NCBI GenBank assembly: GCA_013365325.1 | Contig: JABVXV010000243.1 | Location: 32,569 to 96,568 of the forward strand | Reading direction: 5' to 3' | Source: Dipetalonema caudispina | Taxonomy: Eukaryota > Nematoda > Chromadorea > Rhabditida > Onchocercidae | Length of the DNA: 64,000 bases | In this document: piece after piece, positions 1-13,900 of the stretch | Layout: each line of letters opens with the position of its first letter | Numbering within the stretch: position 1 is the first letter of the stretch | Program-made: the position numbers and the translations under genes | Notes under the pieces: generated by a model | The model's database searches: none | Told to the model about the DNA's origin: nothing | Seen by the model: the letters and a program-made list of their open reading frames with translations, nothing else

Positions 1-1640
1 TTGAAAGAATAATAATTATTATTATCATCAGTATTATCATTATTTTAGCACCAAGTTATCACTATATTGTCTTACAACTTTGCTTGTTTGGATTACATAT
101 TATTTGATTTTTTAGTTTACATATGATGATAGTTTTCCATTTTGTTGTAAACATCCAAGGAAAGTAGATTATAGTGATAATTGTCAAATATGATCATATA
201 TCCGATTGGGATTCTGATTGAAGAACAATAATATTTACTATTACATTTCAACAACAATTTTTATCACTATAATCACTGTTACTGTTATCATGATAATATT
301 GCATACTGAAAACTGGTAAGTATCTTGAGAATTTAGCCTAAAATTTCAAAATGCATATACCACTATCATAGTCTAGTTTCGATTTCGAGAGATCAATGAT
401 GATAATAAAAGTTTAGAAAAATTATTCATTAAAGAAATCAATTTTTAATTAAAATATTCCAAAATTAAAAAGAAATTTAGTTTATAATTAAGAAAATTAT
501 TGAAGAGTCAGTTCAAATTGAATTTCTCATTGATTATTTTGCAAATAAATTCTGAAATTTTCTAGAAGATGATGATGATTTCGAAAAAAAGTAAAATTAA
601 TGATTAATATAGCTTTATAGTAGTGAGTTGTTTATTCTTGGGACAAAATATTGCCGCTACTTGAAAAGTAATAGCAATATTTTATGTAATAGGTAGCACT
701 AGAAAACTAAATTTTCATCTCAAAACTCACTTCTGCATTATTTTAAGAGATGAAAGACCAATTATGACTTTCTGAAATCGATTTTCGAAAAAGAAAATTA
801 GAGTTCCGTGCAAAAATTTTTGAAGGAAATTAAAATTTTTGGATAAAATTTAAAGCATTTATTTGAAGTTATTAATTTGTTTGATAGCCGTATAATTTTG
901 CAAAAAAAAAAAAAAAATTGTTGCTATGAATTCTTGAAAAAAAAAAAAAAAATGAAAACTAATTAAATTTTGAATAGCACAATTTGAAATGAATCAAAAT
1001 TTTAGTATTGCGTAAAATCACACAGAAAATATAAATATTAAAATTTATTCATAATAAACAAATATTAATAAAGTTATAGATATACTTTACATGATACAAA
1101 TACAGAAGTTTTAAAATATTTGATTTAATATAAAATGCTGAAAGGTAGGGTTTAAATAAAATTTTGAATACGAACTGATATTAAAGCATTAAAAGAATTC
1201 GGAAAAAAAGTAAAAAATTTTGATTATTTAAAAATAATATTTCAGTATTTTCTAATGATTTCTTTTTTATCGTTAACAAAATTATACAGATTAAAAAAAA
1301 AAAAAAGATCAAAAAAATGCCAAAAATTTAAACAGTAAATTTTAAAATCAATTAAAAAAAGTGTTGCTATTAAAACTGTACCGGAAGAAAGGTTAGAGAA
1401 AAACTTAGAAAAGTAAACTGGAAGAAAAAGATTATCTTGAGTAAAGTTAGATTAAATTTGCATAAATAAATGGATAATGAATTTGAGATGATGTGTTATT
1501 GCAACAAAATTGTTGAAATGTATTGTATAAATTCAAAAATGATACATACAAATATTACGTATAACTGAAAGTAAACAAAAAATTTTACATCATTTGGTTT
1601 GATGAAATTCGTTGCAAATTTATGATACTGTACATCTTTT
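1..1640. other. AT-rich non-coding stretch
   Basis: No coding region can be supported. The stretch opens with trinucleotide-like ATT/ATC tracts (about 10-50) and contains poly-A runs near 901-917 and 938-951. Short ORFs are explained by low complexity. If the exon candidate at 1689-1854 (minus strand) is real, its downstream exons would lie here or beyond the left edge, but I could not find one with confidence. Confidence 0.6.
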
Positions 1641-1688
1641 TATTCTAATAATTAATAAAAGAAAATTCAAAAAACAAAAAAATCTTAC

Positions 1689-1854
1689 CTTCTATACATT
1701 TGTTTTCGGTAGCGAATTGCTGTGATTGCAAAAAATTAAAAGAAGAGCTGCATGCAATGTAACTACTTGTAAGCTGAGGTGCATGCATGATAATCCTATG
1801 CATTTTACATTTTGATTGATTGCAATTTGCATAGTTCTTGCATTTCAACATGCA
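1689..1854 (-). CDS. Possible first exon of a secreted or membrane protein (unrecognised)
   Basis: This is a more complex patch in low-complexity surroundings, read on the minus strand. One frame begins at an ATG at 1784 and reads MHLSLQVVTLHAALLLIFC, which resembles a signal peptide; it stays open for 29 codons to a possible GTATAG donor (1692-1697) and meets a stop just after. A second frame begins with MLKCKNYANC near 1851 and stays open to a consensus GTAAGA donor (1683-1688). Only one frame can be right, and no partner exon was identified. The gene, if real, would run off the left edge. No family is recognised. Chance ORF in AT-rich DNA remains a serious alternative. Confidence 0.22.
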
Positions 1855-1859
1855 CCAAT

Positions 1860-4800
1860 TGTGAAAAATAATAGTAGCATTTGTTGTTGTTCGTTATTGT
1901 TGTTGAAATTTTAGTTATTGATGCAATTAACTAAGTAAATTATCATTATTGTTAGAGGACAAATACAGTGATAGCTTATAGCTATTGTAGTTTGCTTGCA
2001 TGCATTATTGTAAACATTTCAATATGCTCTTACATAACTGCTTAACAGATTACTGTTGTTGAAAATAAAAGTTGGCAAAGTTTATAGGTGTTGAATATTG
2101 TATTATTTGTTGTAATCTATCGGATACAGTTTAACAAATGGTAAAAATTAATTGCATTCCAACTAGATACAATAAATTTCATATGAATGAAGTTTTTTTT
2201 TTTTTCTATTTTCAGATAAAAATGAATTTTTGAAAGTTTTAAAATCACTGAGTTAAACCAAATTTCTAATAATTTTTTTTGCACTAAAATCAAGTGTATG
2301 GTTTCCTTTATAACACATAAATTTTCATTTCAGCATTATATTCTAGGAAAATTTTGGAGAAATTTAAGTTAAAAAAAAAGTGGAATTTTTTTTTTTTTTT
2401 TGTAGTTTAAAGAACTCATGTATTTGATTTTTTATGGTTTTCCTGAAATCGTTACCGAAACCGACAAAACTGGCAAAAAAAAAAGGCTTCATATTTTTAT
2501 TCGCAAATAATGACCCAATTTTAAAGGGGATGAATGATAAGTTCAATTCATTTATTTATTCCATTTCAAATTTTTATTTCAAATTATTCAATGTGTTTGA
2601 TTTGTTTGATGATTATGTGATATAGAATAGAATGAAGGAAGAGCTCACTTTCGGTATTTATCAGCTAGAAATTAAAAAGCACTGATATTGATTTTTATCT
2701 GATATTGTTGATACATAATTTAAAATTTAACAATTTTTTAATTTACATATTTATAGCTTATTGAATTAGATGAATTGAAACGTAACATTTTGGTTTAATT
2801 TTTGCCAAATTTTACTATCATAATAATGATAGGTGATACGATAGATATGGCTGCCACAAATTATTTATACTTAACAGATAGATGTGATTTAATTCAGTGA
2901 AATATTGATAAAAAAAAAAAAAACTCGTAGCAATAGTTATTAATAAGAGTTGACAATAAAAGATGTAACTTAACAAATAAGGTATTGATAAATTGTAGGT
3001 GATAAGTTACATATCAATTGCATTAGTCTTATTGATAAAGTTCAGTTGATTGTAACAAACACTGACATATAGGAATTATTCTAATGAATTTTGCAAAAGC
3101 AAAGATATATCATCTCTAAGAGATTTCATATCCAATATACATCTTTAATTGATCCAAAAAATTTGATTAAAATATCAATTTCATTACTATGTCCAAAATA
3201 TATCCAAAATAGATCTATTTCGATAATATTGCTGAAAAGATTTAACGAAATATCCATATGGAAATGTTACATGTTCTTAAAATGTAAAGAACTTAAAAAT
3301 ATAATTATTCCAAGCACAATTAATTAGTTAATTAGTTTGCATCATTATTATAGTAAGTTTTATTTTAAATATGATTTTATGTTTCTAAAATATTTGGGAT
3401 ATGTTAGCTTTCAATACAAATTAAAGACTTTAATTGTTTCTCATTAAGTTATTAGTAATTAAAAAAAATTAGTATAAATGAATATGTTAAGGACGAGAAT
3501 AAAAATTGATGCTTGAAATTGATATGTATCAGAAAATTACGTCTGTTGTGCATTCAACAATTTTTCATTAAACATTCCTATTATTGATTTTGAACATTTC
3601 ACTTCCACAAATTTTTAAATTTTTTTATAAATTACAGAACTTTTCAATTCATTTAAAAGCTCTCGAAATTTGTAAAATTTTTTCATTATTTTTAAAATTT
3701 TCATTTCAAAAAAAAAAAGAAATGTAAATAAAGTAGACGTTTTTATACAATAAAAATTGTAAATTTTCAGGATGAAATGAATGCCATAATAGACGTATTG
3801 TTTGAAAGTTGAAATTAAATTATTTGACGTGAGATTATTGACGTGGAAATTTGAGGCCCAATCAATGCTATCTATGTTCAGTTTTTTAAGTGATAGTGAT
3901 TTTATTACGCTAAAAATTTTTTTCATTATTTTTGAAATTTTCATTTAAAAAAAAAGTAGTAATACTAAAGGATTTACTATTAAATAATTAGTCGATTAAT
4001 GTAATTAATGCTAATTACTGCTGAAAGTAATAATAGTAATAGCAATAGCATTAATATTAACAGTAATTAGTAACATTGTATTGGTAGCAGCAGTAATAAT
4101 ACTGAAAGATTTATTGTTTTTAATTATTTGCTATTAAGTTGCTGGTTTTTTTTTTTGTTGAATTTTTGATAAAATGATAGATTAATTTTATTAAAATCTG
4201 AAAAATTATTAGCTAACATTAAATAATTGTTGTCATCCTAATTTGCTCCTAAATTAACAACTCATCCAATTGAACAGTTAATAGAATCGATTCTTCAATT
4301 AGTATAGTTTTAAAATAATTACAAGCATTATTGGATTTCCAATATTTTTTATCAGGATTTATTTCTACATCGGCAGATGTTGAAATTAACAGATGTTAAA
4401 AGGTAAGACAAGTATAAAAACGAAAAGGTATTTGGAATGATTTGTGTTTAACAGTTATCAACATTTTCAAAATTTTTTTTTTTTTTTTTTTAAAAATTTG
4501 AAGAAAAAAAATTTTTATTTTTCAAAGAAAATAAATCGGTAAAATGCTGCAAATTTCAAGCAAAAATACTAATTCAATGGAGAGAAATGTGTTCTGAAAG
4601 CAAAATAATTGCGACTGATATCAATAAATACATTTGTTTTACAGATGTTTGCCTAAGAAGAAAATAGTTTTGTTGATAAATGCTTAGCAAAATGCTTGTA
4701 ATTATCTTTGATAACGAATCCTATAATCTATGTGTTGTATCAATCTGTTTGTTATTTGAATAAATAATCAGTAACTTTTGCAGTAATCATATCCCAACCA

Positions 4801-7010
4801 AATCTCAGATACTATTTCTTTATCACTTGCTTACACTATAGAAGAATGAAATTGTATTTCATTCAACTTTAGCATTCACATAAATGTCGTAGATATCATT
4901 GTAAGCATATCATAAGTGCAAGAAATGCTGGTGCTACAAATACCTCAAATGTTACATAATTATAATACATCGTAGATAATCATTTGTATATGAAAGGAAA
5001 TGTCGCAAATATAATATCATAAATGTTGCAAATATTTCAAATATTTTAAGTGTCATCTTATCACAAGCATTTAAGTATATGAGATGTCACGAATGTCATA
5101 TGTGAAATGTTGCTAATCCGCACTTCCGTTCCCATACTTCATACCAATTGTTTGATTCCTCATAATCGATTTCGATTTCGATTTTCGAGAATAAATCTTC
5201 TTTGCTATAGGTGACAAATCTAAAGTAGTTAATTCTTTTAGTAAAATACAGGCGAAAAATGTTAAATTTTAAAAGTCTGATGGAAAAAAAAGTATAAAAT
5301 AGAGCTGTAAAACTTTCAACTACATCAAATCAATTTATCAAAATGTCAAAATCAAAATTTGAATTAAAATATTAGCTTTCAAATCAAGACAAAACCAACA
5401 TAGCATTGTATTCCACTTATAAAATTCATTTCTTTCATTCATTTTTTCCCTTTTCAAATTTTTCTATTTTTCGACGCTTCCCCTATTTTTCATTTTTTTT
5501 CGATTGCAACAATTAAAAATTAGTTGGATGAGAGTATAGCAAAGAAAGAATTTGTAAAATTGGTTGAATTTTTAAATCATTTAAAACATTAATTTCTCTT
5601 GCTGCATTATTTTAATTATTATTTTAATACAAATTCCTTCCAGATAAACATTTTCAGAAAGCGGAAAAACATAAAAGTCGACATGTTTCTTTTTTTTTTT
5701 TTTTTGGAAGCTCATTACTTCAAAAGATTTACATTGACTGATTATTATTTAACTCTAAATGATCATTTATCAATATATTGATGCTAAAATTTAATATAGC
5801 ATTGGCTAAATTGTCCATTATTATCGTTATTTCAAGCATGAAAATTATATTAAAACTAAATTTTTGTGGAAAATTTAACATTTGTACTTGGCAAATGGAA
5901 CAAATGATAAATTATTGGCAAAAACAAAAAAAAAAGAATTTCCATTGAACAAAAATGTCAAAAAAAAAAAAAAAAAAAAGAAAGAAAAGCAAGAAAAACT
6001 GTTGGTATATCTCAAAAGCTGAAGCATTTCGATCACAAAGAAAAAAAAAAAATTTGAGCACATAAATCGTATTTTCTATATTTTAACTTATTTTGACATA
6101 AGATCAATGATGATAATTACATGGCAAAAGATTAATGATTATTTAATGGAAGATTATATTTTGGGAGAAATATTAGTGGACATAAAAAGCAGGATGATGC
6201 AGTGATGGGATAATTAATGAAATTAATTAGAAACATCTAACATGTATTCGTGTTGTAGATTTACCTGAATATGACAAATTCATCGATTCATTACGGTTGA
6301 ATTCATTACGATTGGATTTGTTGCTTGAATTAAAATTTTTCACCCAAACTATCATTAAATAAAATATTTTATTTTTTGAAAAATTATTATTTATAAATGA
6401 TTCGATAGAATCATTCTGTATATTTTGAATGCAGAAATTTTCAAATTTCATAAATTTTTTCTATTTTACTAAAGAAGTAATTAAATTGAGAAATTAATTG
6501 TAATTTTTCCTCATCTTTTGGTAAATTTTCATTTGTAACAAATAAACTTTCTTGTCAAAATTTCGAATAAATTTACAGCAGTAATATTGACGAAATAAAA
6601 TTTTATTTTTTTGCAAAAAATTTTCTTACTTTCTTTTAAAATTTCTTTCTTTGCGAAAAAAAAAAAAAAAAAAAAAAAAGAAAAATCGTTGAATAATTGT
6701 GAAGATTATGTTGATTCCGATCGTCTTCCATGCAACGAGAACATTTATACAATTTTCATGCTTGATTTATAATATTTGCTTTTCTTCAATCTAACTCAAA
6801 AATAGAACATTCTTCTCTTTTTTTTCTTTTTTTTTTTCCAAAGATTAAAGAAGGATATTTTCCAGAAAAAGAGTGTGGAAAAGACTACGCTTCATTGCAA
6901 AAATTTTCTTATCTGTTTGGATAACTCAATTTACAAATGCTTTACGAAAGATCTTCTTCGTAACATTATTCCTTTCCCTCTCTCTTTCTCCCTCTCTCTC
7001 TCTCTCTTTA
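1860..7010. other. AT-rich non-coding stretch with homopolymer runs
   Basis: About 5 kb with no supportable gene. It contains many poly-A/poly-T tracts (for example 2388-2401, 4471-4490, 5960-5979, 6656-6679), loosely repeated TTGCAAATAT-like words around 4880-5110, and a TC-rich microsatellite at about 6976-7010. The ORFs of 60-109 codons are rich in Lys, Phe, Asn and Ile and follow the homopolymers. Confidence 0.6.
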
Positions 7011-7017
7011 TTCTTTG

Positions 7018-7180
7018 ATAAATATAGACCAAACAGAGATGGATGGTCTTTTATCGGAAGCTGTAAAAGTAAAAAGGACTTTAAGGCCTTTACATGTACC
7101 CATGTCATGCATGGATACATACCTACGACGATATACTTCATTATATATGGAGGAAAAATTTGTTGCTTGGTCCATTAATA
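7018..7180 (+). CDS. Orphan exon candidate (unrecognised)
   Basis: An island of clearly higher complexity and G+C sits between a (TC)n tract and a (TA)n tract. The plus frame with ATG at 7039 reads MDGLLSEAVKVKRTLRPLHV and continues through MSCMDTYLRRYTSLYMEEKF before running into the TA repeat. Codon usage looks like the real exons of this window (CGA, CCC, ACG present) rather than like the shadows. An acceptor-like AACAG precedes it at about 7032-7036. No convincing donor follows and no partner exon was found. I do not recognise the sequence. It could be a pseudo-exon, part of an unannotated gene, or an alternative upstream exon of the lev-10/eat-18 locus 3.7 kb downstream. Confidence 0.25.
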
Positions 7181-7191
7181 TATTGATTCAT

Positions 7192-7211
7192 ATATATATA
7201 TATATATATAT
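7192..7211. repeat. (TA)n microsatellite
   Basis: An uninterrupted alternating TA tract directly follows the orphan exon candidate. It produces the artificial IYIYIYI tail of the reading frame there. Confidence 0.9.
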
Positions 7212-9179
7212 TTGTTTCGATTCTCTATTTACTTTTTTTATTTCCTCCTAATTCATCATAGAAAGGAAAAAAAGGAAAAAGAGAAAAAAAAAAAAAAAAA
7301 ATTAATTAACAATGAAGTACAATCTATCAATCCTAAGAGATATACAGTAAACTAAAAAAAAAAATTAAAAATTGCTTTCAACTTCTTGAATTTTTCCTTC
7401 TTTTTTTTTTTTTTTTCTAGCCATTGGTTAAATTACTCACTTTGACAAGCTATCTATATGGGAAAATTCAATATTGCATTAAATAGGATGAAGATTAGGT
7501 ACCATTGACTACACTGTGGTACAAATTGTCACTCAATTATTTCACGTTCAAACTATTCCTATAGGCTTTATTATCAGAAAAATATTTGATCAAAACTTTT
7601 CCAATTGACTCATTTTTGTTTTTGCTTCTCTTATTTTGCAGTATACAATGTTAAATTGAATGAAGAATGGATATCATATGAAATTATGAAATTCGTTTTT
7701 TTTTTTTTTGCTGTATTTAATTTTATTCTAAATGAAATTGAAAAGAATTAATTGGAAATTTTGCAAAAAAAATACAAATAATTTTGACTTTTATTATTTT
7801 ATTTTATATTACTTCTTGTCACATGTTATTGCATCATTTTTTGTATTATTTTCTGTATTTTAGACAAATATTTTGAAAAATCAACATTGACGACGATATT
7901 GATGACCTTTTCTGACATCATAGCTTATCACTTTCCAATCACATATCATTCAACTTCCACATATTAAATCTATATTCCTTAGCTGATTATCAAATCAATT
8001 TCCCATTGTAGAATATAAAAAATGATACAGATGTTCTTTGATTTCAAAACTAAATTGTCAAAATTATATTTTAAAATATATTTATTCTATTTGAAATGCT
8101 GTTTTTTTAATTTAACAGTGAAAAAAAAAAGAAACTTCAAATGAAATACCACCAAAAAACAGAAAATGTTCGTTTCCCTATAATTTAAATTTATTCAATT
8201 TCAATATTAGCAGCATTCATGCAAAGAGCATATTGAAATTTTTAAAAATTTAATTTTTTGTATTCCAGAAATTTTAGTATGCAAGAAATTTATTTAAAGA
8301 ATTGAAACTTGATCGAACAATTGTTTCTGGTCAATAAATTTATGCTACAATTGTCATACGATTGTGTATGTTAGTATTTTAAAGAATAATTAATTACTCA
8401 GCAAGCTATATATACAAATCTGACAAACTTTGATAATTAATCTCTCTTTGTAAGAAATTTATTTCCAATATTTAGCATTACAATTTCTTCAAAAGTTTAT
8501 CTTCAAAAAATAAAAAGAACGAAAACAAATAATTTTCTGCCAATTTATCAAAATGATGAAGATCGATTGCAATGATTTGCGATAAATGCATTTTGATTAG
8601 TAATTTTCGTTAGTATATTTGATACGGAGGCCACTTTACATTGTTGATTCAATTCGCCAATTTTAAATTAAAGTACTTATTATTTCAATCAATAAATTGA
8701 ATTGCCAAAAGTGTATGACAATAGTTAAGGACAACAAGCAATAAAATACCTTTGATATTTTCCAAATTCCATTTTATACATTCGATAATTGGCCAATTTC
8801 ATATAATTACATCTATTATTCTCCTCAAATTTTACGCAATATTCTTAGCAAAATTTAAAAAGGTATTCAAAAATTACAAAAAGGAAAAAAAAAAATCAAT
8901 CTTTAAATATATTTTCCTTTTTTTTTTTTTTTTTTTTTGGAAAAATAATGAAACAAATGTATTATTTACTTTAATCATTTCATATTGTAAAGATATGATG
9001 CATATGTATGCTTTGTGTGTTAAAATTTTTTTTTTTTTTCCAACTAATATTCATTAATATAAGAAATGAAAAAAAAATAATTGAAAAAAGAAGTCTGTTA
9101 TGAAAAGTTTGAGGTTAAAAGTTGTTCAGATTTTCATTAAATGATTGATGGGACAAAAATTGCCCGAATTGATAGTTAA

Positions 9180-9290
9180 GAAATGATTTGATGATGATGA
9201 TTGCAGCAATGATGATAGTGATGATCGCAATGATGATAATAATGATGATCGGAATGATGATGATGATAATGATGATCGAAATGATGATAT
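9180..9290. repeat. Imperfect GAT/ATG trinucleotide array
   Basis: Interrupted repeats of the ATGATG type with occasional CGA/CGG variants. On the minus strand they read as a serine/leucine-rich ORF, which is a shadow of the repeat. Confidence 0.85.
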
Positions 9291-9487
9291 ACATATCTCC
9301 TCCCTCTTCGTCATCGTCGTCGTTTTATCCTCTCCCTTAAAACTCATTCATCCATCACTCATCAACACCAACCAACCAACCACTTCGTCGTATGTTTGGG
9401 AGGATAACAGAGTGTATGAGGTGATAGTTAGCAACACTACCGGCTGTTCTCTTCGAAAATTTTTCTCCTTTATATCCTTTCCAGTTG

Positions 9488-9488
<1 letters not shown>

Positions 9489-9527
<39 letters not shown>

Positions 9528-9560
9528 GTTATCATTGTCAACAATAACATTTGACAACAA
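9489..9560. repeat. ATT/ATC and AAC trinucleotide array
   Basis: Runs of ATTATT, ATTATC and ACAACA. They generate an apparent Asp/Asn-rich minus-strand peptide that is not credible as protein. Confidence 0.85.
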
Positions 9561-10877
9561 CAACAACATCATATGATGATAATTAGCAATACAAACATTA
9601 TTGAATCTTCTCATTTTATATATTACATAATAATAGAAAAAAAAAGTTTATTTATTTTTCTTCATTTGTTTATACATTCTTTTCCATTATTTATTTACAT
9701 TTTAAAAGTACTTTTTCTTTCTAAATTTTAATTGAAATTTTCTTATGTAATTTATTTTGAAAATTTTAAAATAATTTTTTTTTTTTTAGTTAGCTTTGTT
9801 GTTGTTGTTGTTGTTACTTTTTGTAGTTTTTATATTAATCAATGCTTCCACATTGATAATATTACATATCGATATTGATTAGTGAATTATTTCTTAGATT
9901 AATTAATTCGATCTTTAAGCTCTTTTTCACATCTCATTTTCAATGAAATTATATTCCTAAAAAAGAATAATAGCACATTTATTTTATGATTTAAGAAAGA
10001 AATTAGCAATTATAGATGCTCACTTAATAGTTCCAAAAAAATTTTCGAGAAGTATTTTAAGAAATTGAATGTAATTTCCATTTCTAAAATGATTCTTTTT
10101 TTTTTTTTTTTTAAGGAATCCCTCAATTATTTTATTTTTTCATTTTGTTATTATGCATTTGTGAATTTACACATTGTGCAATTTTTGTTTTGTTAATATT
10201 TACAATTCTCCACCAATATTTTTTCCATCTCGATGTAATTTGATCATCAATGGTAGCGATCTCGAGGATAACTTCTGAAATTGTTTGCATTAGACGAAAT
10301 TCAATGTTGATTGTTTTTAAATTTTTCTTTTTTTTGACCTATATCAACAAAAAAAAAAATTCAAAAAATAATGAGTGATTTGCTTTCTTCCTAATTACAC
10401 TATTTGTTATCTGAAATTAGTACTAAACTTTAAAAATCTTGTATTTTTGCAAATTTTTAATAAACAATTGTTTAGATAATGAAAGAAAAATAGAGTTAAG
10501 AAAGTTTTGTTTTTTTTTTTTCTTTCTTCTTGCAAGCAATTATTATTTGTTGATTCTAATAATATTGCCAAAATTTATGCCAAAAAAAAAAAAATGCGAA
10601 AATGTGAATGAAATTGAAAAAAATTCATTTAAAAAAAGATTTGTAATATTAAAAAAAAAAAAATTTTTTTTCAATCAATTTCTTTTCATATTTTTTTTTT
10701 TTTTTGTATCTTTTTTTTTTTTTTCCCCATTACTTTTTTTTTTTTTTTTTTTACGTCCTTTTTTTTTTTATACTTACTCATCTTTAAGTGATTTCAGGTT
10801 ATATGCCTGGAAAAAAAAAAAGCAATGATAATTAAATGAAAGCAATAATGTAATAGTGGCGCAAATGACATGTTGCA

Positions 10878-10974
10878 ATGTTACTCAGCGCCATTTTATC
10901 TGTCATATTCATTTTCATTCATTGGTGTAATACCGATGGAAACGATAAAAGACAAGATGTTGATGTAATATTCC
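10878..10974 (+). other. lev-10: lev-10 exon 1 (signal-peptide exon)
   Basis: This short exon is easy to miss because it lies 4.2 kb from the rest of the coding sequence. ATG at 10878 is followed by a hydrophobic core, then a polar stretch (NTDGNDKRQD), and the exon ends at a consensus GTAAGT donor (10975-10980). Its phase-1 end fits the acceptor at 15174-15175, where C + AA forms Gln just before the first CUB cysteine. No other exon upstream of exon 2 gave both a signal peptide and a matching phase. Confidence 0.75.
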
Positions 10975-13900
10975 GTAAGTTTTACATTTTTAATCCTATT
11001 GATAAAAATGACAAATTATCAATTTATCTAAATTTTCTATCATAATTTTATATATTTCTTGAATATCTTATTTCTGATTAAATTAAATTGAAAAAGTTTT
11101 CCAATCATAGTTTATTTTTTTTTTTTTTTGAATTTAAAATTTTTTGAATATTTTAGTGGTAATGCTTTAATGTTATATACATAATGGTAATATTTGCTCA
11201 TAAATTCATTGTAAAAAAAAAAGGACAATATTTATATGCAACATTCATATTTTGCTTTTTTCAAATGTAAATTTTCTAAAATATTTAATTTAATGTATAA
11301 TTTAAGTTAAAAAAAAATGATAGAAAATGTAAATTAGATGAAGCACAAATCTGATTTAGTTATAATTTCAATTTGTTTATAAATACAATAGAGCTAATAT
11401 ACTAATTGGCATTTTTTTTGTTATTCCAAAATGTCAAGCAAGCTGAAAAAAAAAAAAGTAACTTTTTCCATTAACCTAATAATCACGTATTGCAAAAGTT
11501 AGGTAAAAGTATCAATCTATTATAGAGAATACAATAATTTATTGATAGAATGGTTGTTTTATTTTAAATAAAGTATTGTATAGTTTTAACTTAAATTTTT
11601 CAATTATAAGAAGATAGGATAGGAAGAATTGAAAATGAAAGCGAAAAATGAACGAAATTTAAATGATACGTTGTTGAACGGATCTCTTACGACTCATTGA
11701 TCTTCCCTACTTTCACTTATACCACTTAAACGAACATATACTTTAAAATGAAGCTTTGCAATTTTCATTCAATCAATTCATTCCAAACTAAACATCAGCA
11801 ATCATCATTACCACTTCTTCTTCCCTTTCATTCTTATAGAAATTTGAAATTTTGGGAAATAACTTTCATCAATTTAAAGAATTAAAGAAATGAGTAAGAA
11901 ATATATTTGAATTTAATTTCGAAATTTCCTACAATACCACAAAAAAGAGAAAAAAAAAAAGTATGATCAAAGATTTTTCACATTTGCAAAAGATTTACAT
12001 TTCCTCTTCAAAAACAAAAAAAAAAAAAAAAAAGCGAATGACTAATTGTGATTGAGAAGAGATATATTAGCTTAGATTAAAATGATTAATTAATGAAGAA
12101 TTTTTGGTTCATTATAAGTGTTGGAAATAAATTAATCAATATAATTTAATTTGATGTTCATACTCACTTTACTAATTATTAATTTCTGCAAATGATTCTT
12201 TAATTATTGTTTCTTGCACTTCTCGATGTTTTGAAATAATAGCTTATTTGCTTTTGGAATATTTAAATTACTAAAGAAGATTAATTACATCCATGATAAG
12301 AAGATAGTTACGAACTTATTTGTAAACTCTTTTTCTCCTGATTACTGATTTATATTTAATTTTTGTTAGGGAAAGAACTTAATAATTATTCAATTAACAG
12401 CATTTTAGGTTGCATAGAGCCGTGTGTCATAAATTTTTAAGACATTATAAGTTTGTTATGATGACTGTAAATGCTTTTATCAATTAGGACAAAATTGAAT
12501 AATAAGTATAAAATTGGACAAATGTAGTGATTTTGTTTGACAAATCGTTAATCGCTTATCATTTAATTATTGATAATTATGATAATTTTTAGTTGCTATC
12601 ATCGATTACAATATTTCTTCAGATAAAACATTTCAATAAATTAAATCTTCAATTACGTAGTGTTATAATATTTTCAGCTTAATTTTTCATGAACAATATA
12701 AATATTGACCTGTTTACCAATTAATTAGTTGAGATTTGATAAAACAACAAACAAAAGCTTAAGCAAAAAAATATCATTTATTTAAAAATATGATAAAATA
12801 ACAATTAGACATTTATTATTTAAGCTTTGAAAATTTTTTTCAATGTATATTCTTTATTAAATGGCTACTTTACTGACCGTTATTGTCCAATACCAGAATT
12901 GTCACTGTATTGGAGTTTATTTACCGTAACATAAAATGCTATATAATGATGTAAATTAAGCTGATAATACATATCAAAAGATGATTAATACCGTTGATTA
13001 GATAACGTTTTGATATAATCTTCAGACAATATTTGGATTTAAATTTACAAATAATGTTTAAATAACAAAAATGAAATTTTGAGAATATTTTAAAGTATAC
13101 TGATGGAAAATGAATGTAAATTTTAATGAATTTTATTATATTTAAACTGTAATTTTGCTACTTTTTTTTACGTTGCTACTAATATAATTGACAAAGTAGT
13201 GGTAAGCATTTAAAATTTTAGTGATACTTAAATTAATGTTAGCATTAGTAAGAAGGTAAAATTTTGATCATATCGGATTTCAAACTAAGTTATATTATAT
13301 TAACATTTCTATCACTTTTATTAAACCTCAAAAATAATTGTTCACAAAATTATGCAACTATTCATTTTCGTAATTATTATCATTATTATAATAATTTTTG
13401 ACACAATTATGATTATATTATCTTTGTTTTTGCAACGTATTTTGGCTTTGTTGATTGCTTCATTCAATTATGTTTACCTCATTTTTACATATTTCAAATA
13501 ATAAGCTTAAATGTTTAATTTCGTCATATAGTATTAGTAGATAAATGATGGATGATCACTGATTATATGCTTCTAATTAATAGTTTGAAAATAAAATATC
13601 ATTTTTTTAATTCTCATTAAATCTATCTTATTCCTGCTCAATCTAGTTCGATATGAAATTTAGGTTAAGAATGAAACTTAAGCAATAGTAAAAAAAAAAA
13701 AAATGGGATGCATATATACATATTTATTCCGGAATATTGAACAAACTGCGGTTTTTGTAACCGAATTTAAATTTATTCATAATTAGGATTGCCGATAATC
13801 TGATCAGATTTCAAATTTTTTATGGAATATTTTGGTTAGTAGCAATAATAATTTTTTTCCGGAACATAAATAAATGATCCGATCATATAAACGTTCCACT

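Larger units (their letters stand above)
7260..10877. other. Non-coding region upstream of lev-10 exon 1
   Basis: No gene supported. It holds repeated poly-A/poly-T blocks, the most extreme at 10,500-10,760 where T tracts of 10-20 follow one another. A more complex patch at about 9120-9620 contains GAT/ATG trinucleotide arrays. Because the signal-peptide exon of lev-10 begins at 10,878, the promoter of lev-10 probably lies here, but no specific element can be identified. Confidence 0.5.

Noticed and set aside
9126..9614. Minus-strand ORFs with serine-rich and Asp/Asn-rich repeats
   Set aside because: They translate GAT and ATT/ATC microsatellites; no flanking splice sites or homology-like features.
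10439..10828. 129-codon plus-strand ORF rich in Phe and Lys
   Set aside because: It is built from consecutive poly-T and poly-A tracts, with no domain and no coding-like composition.
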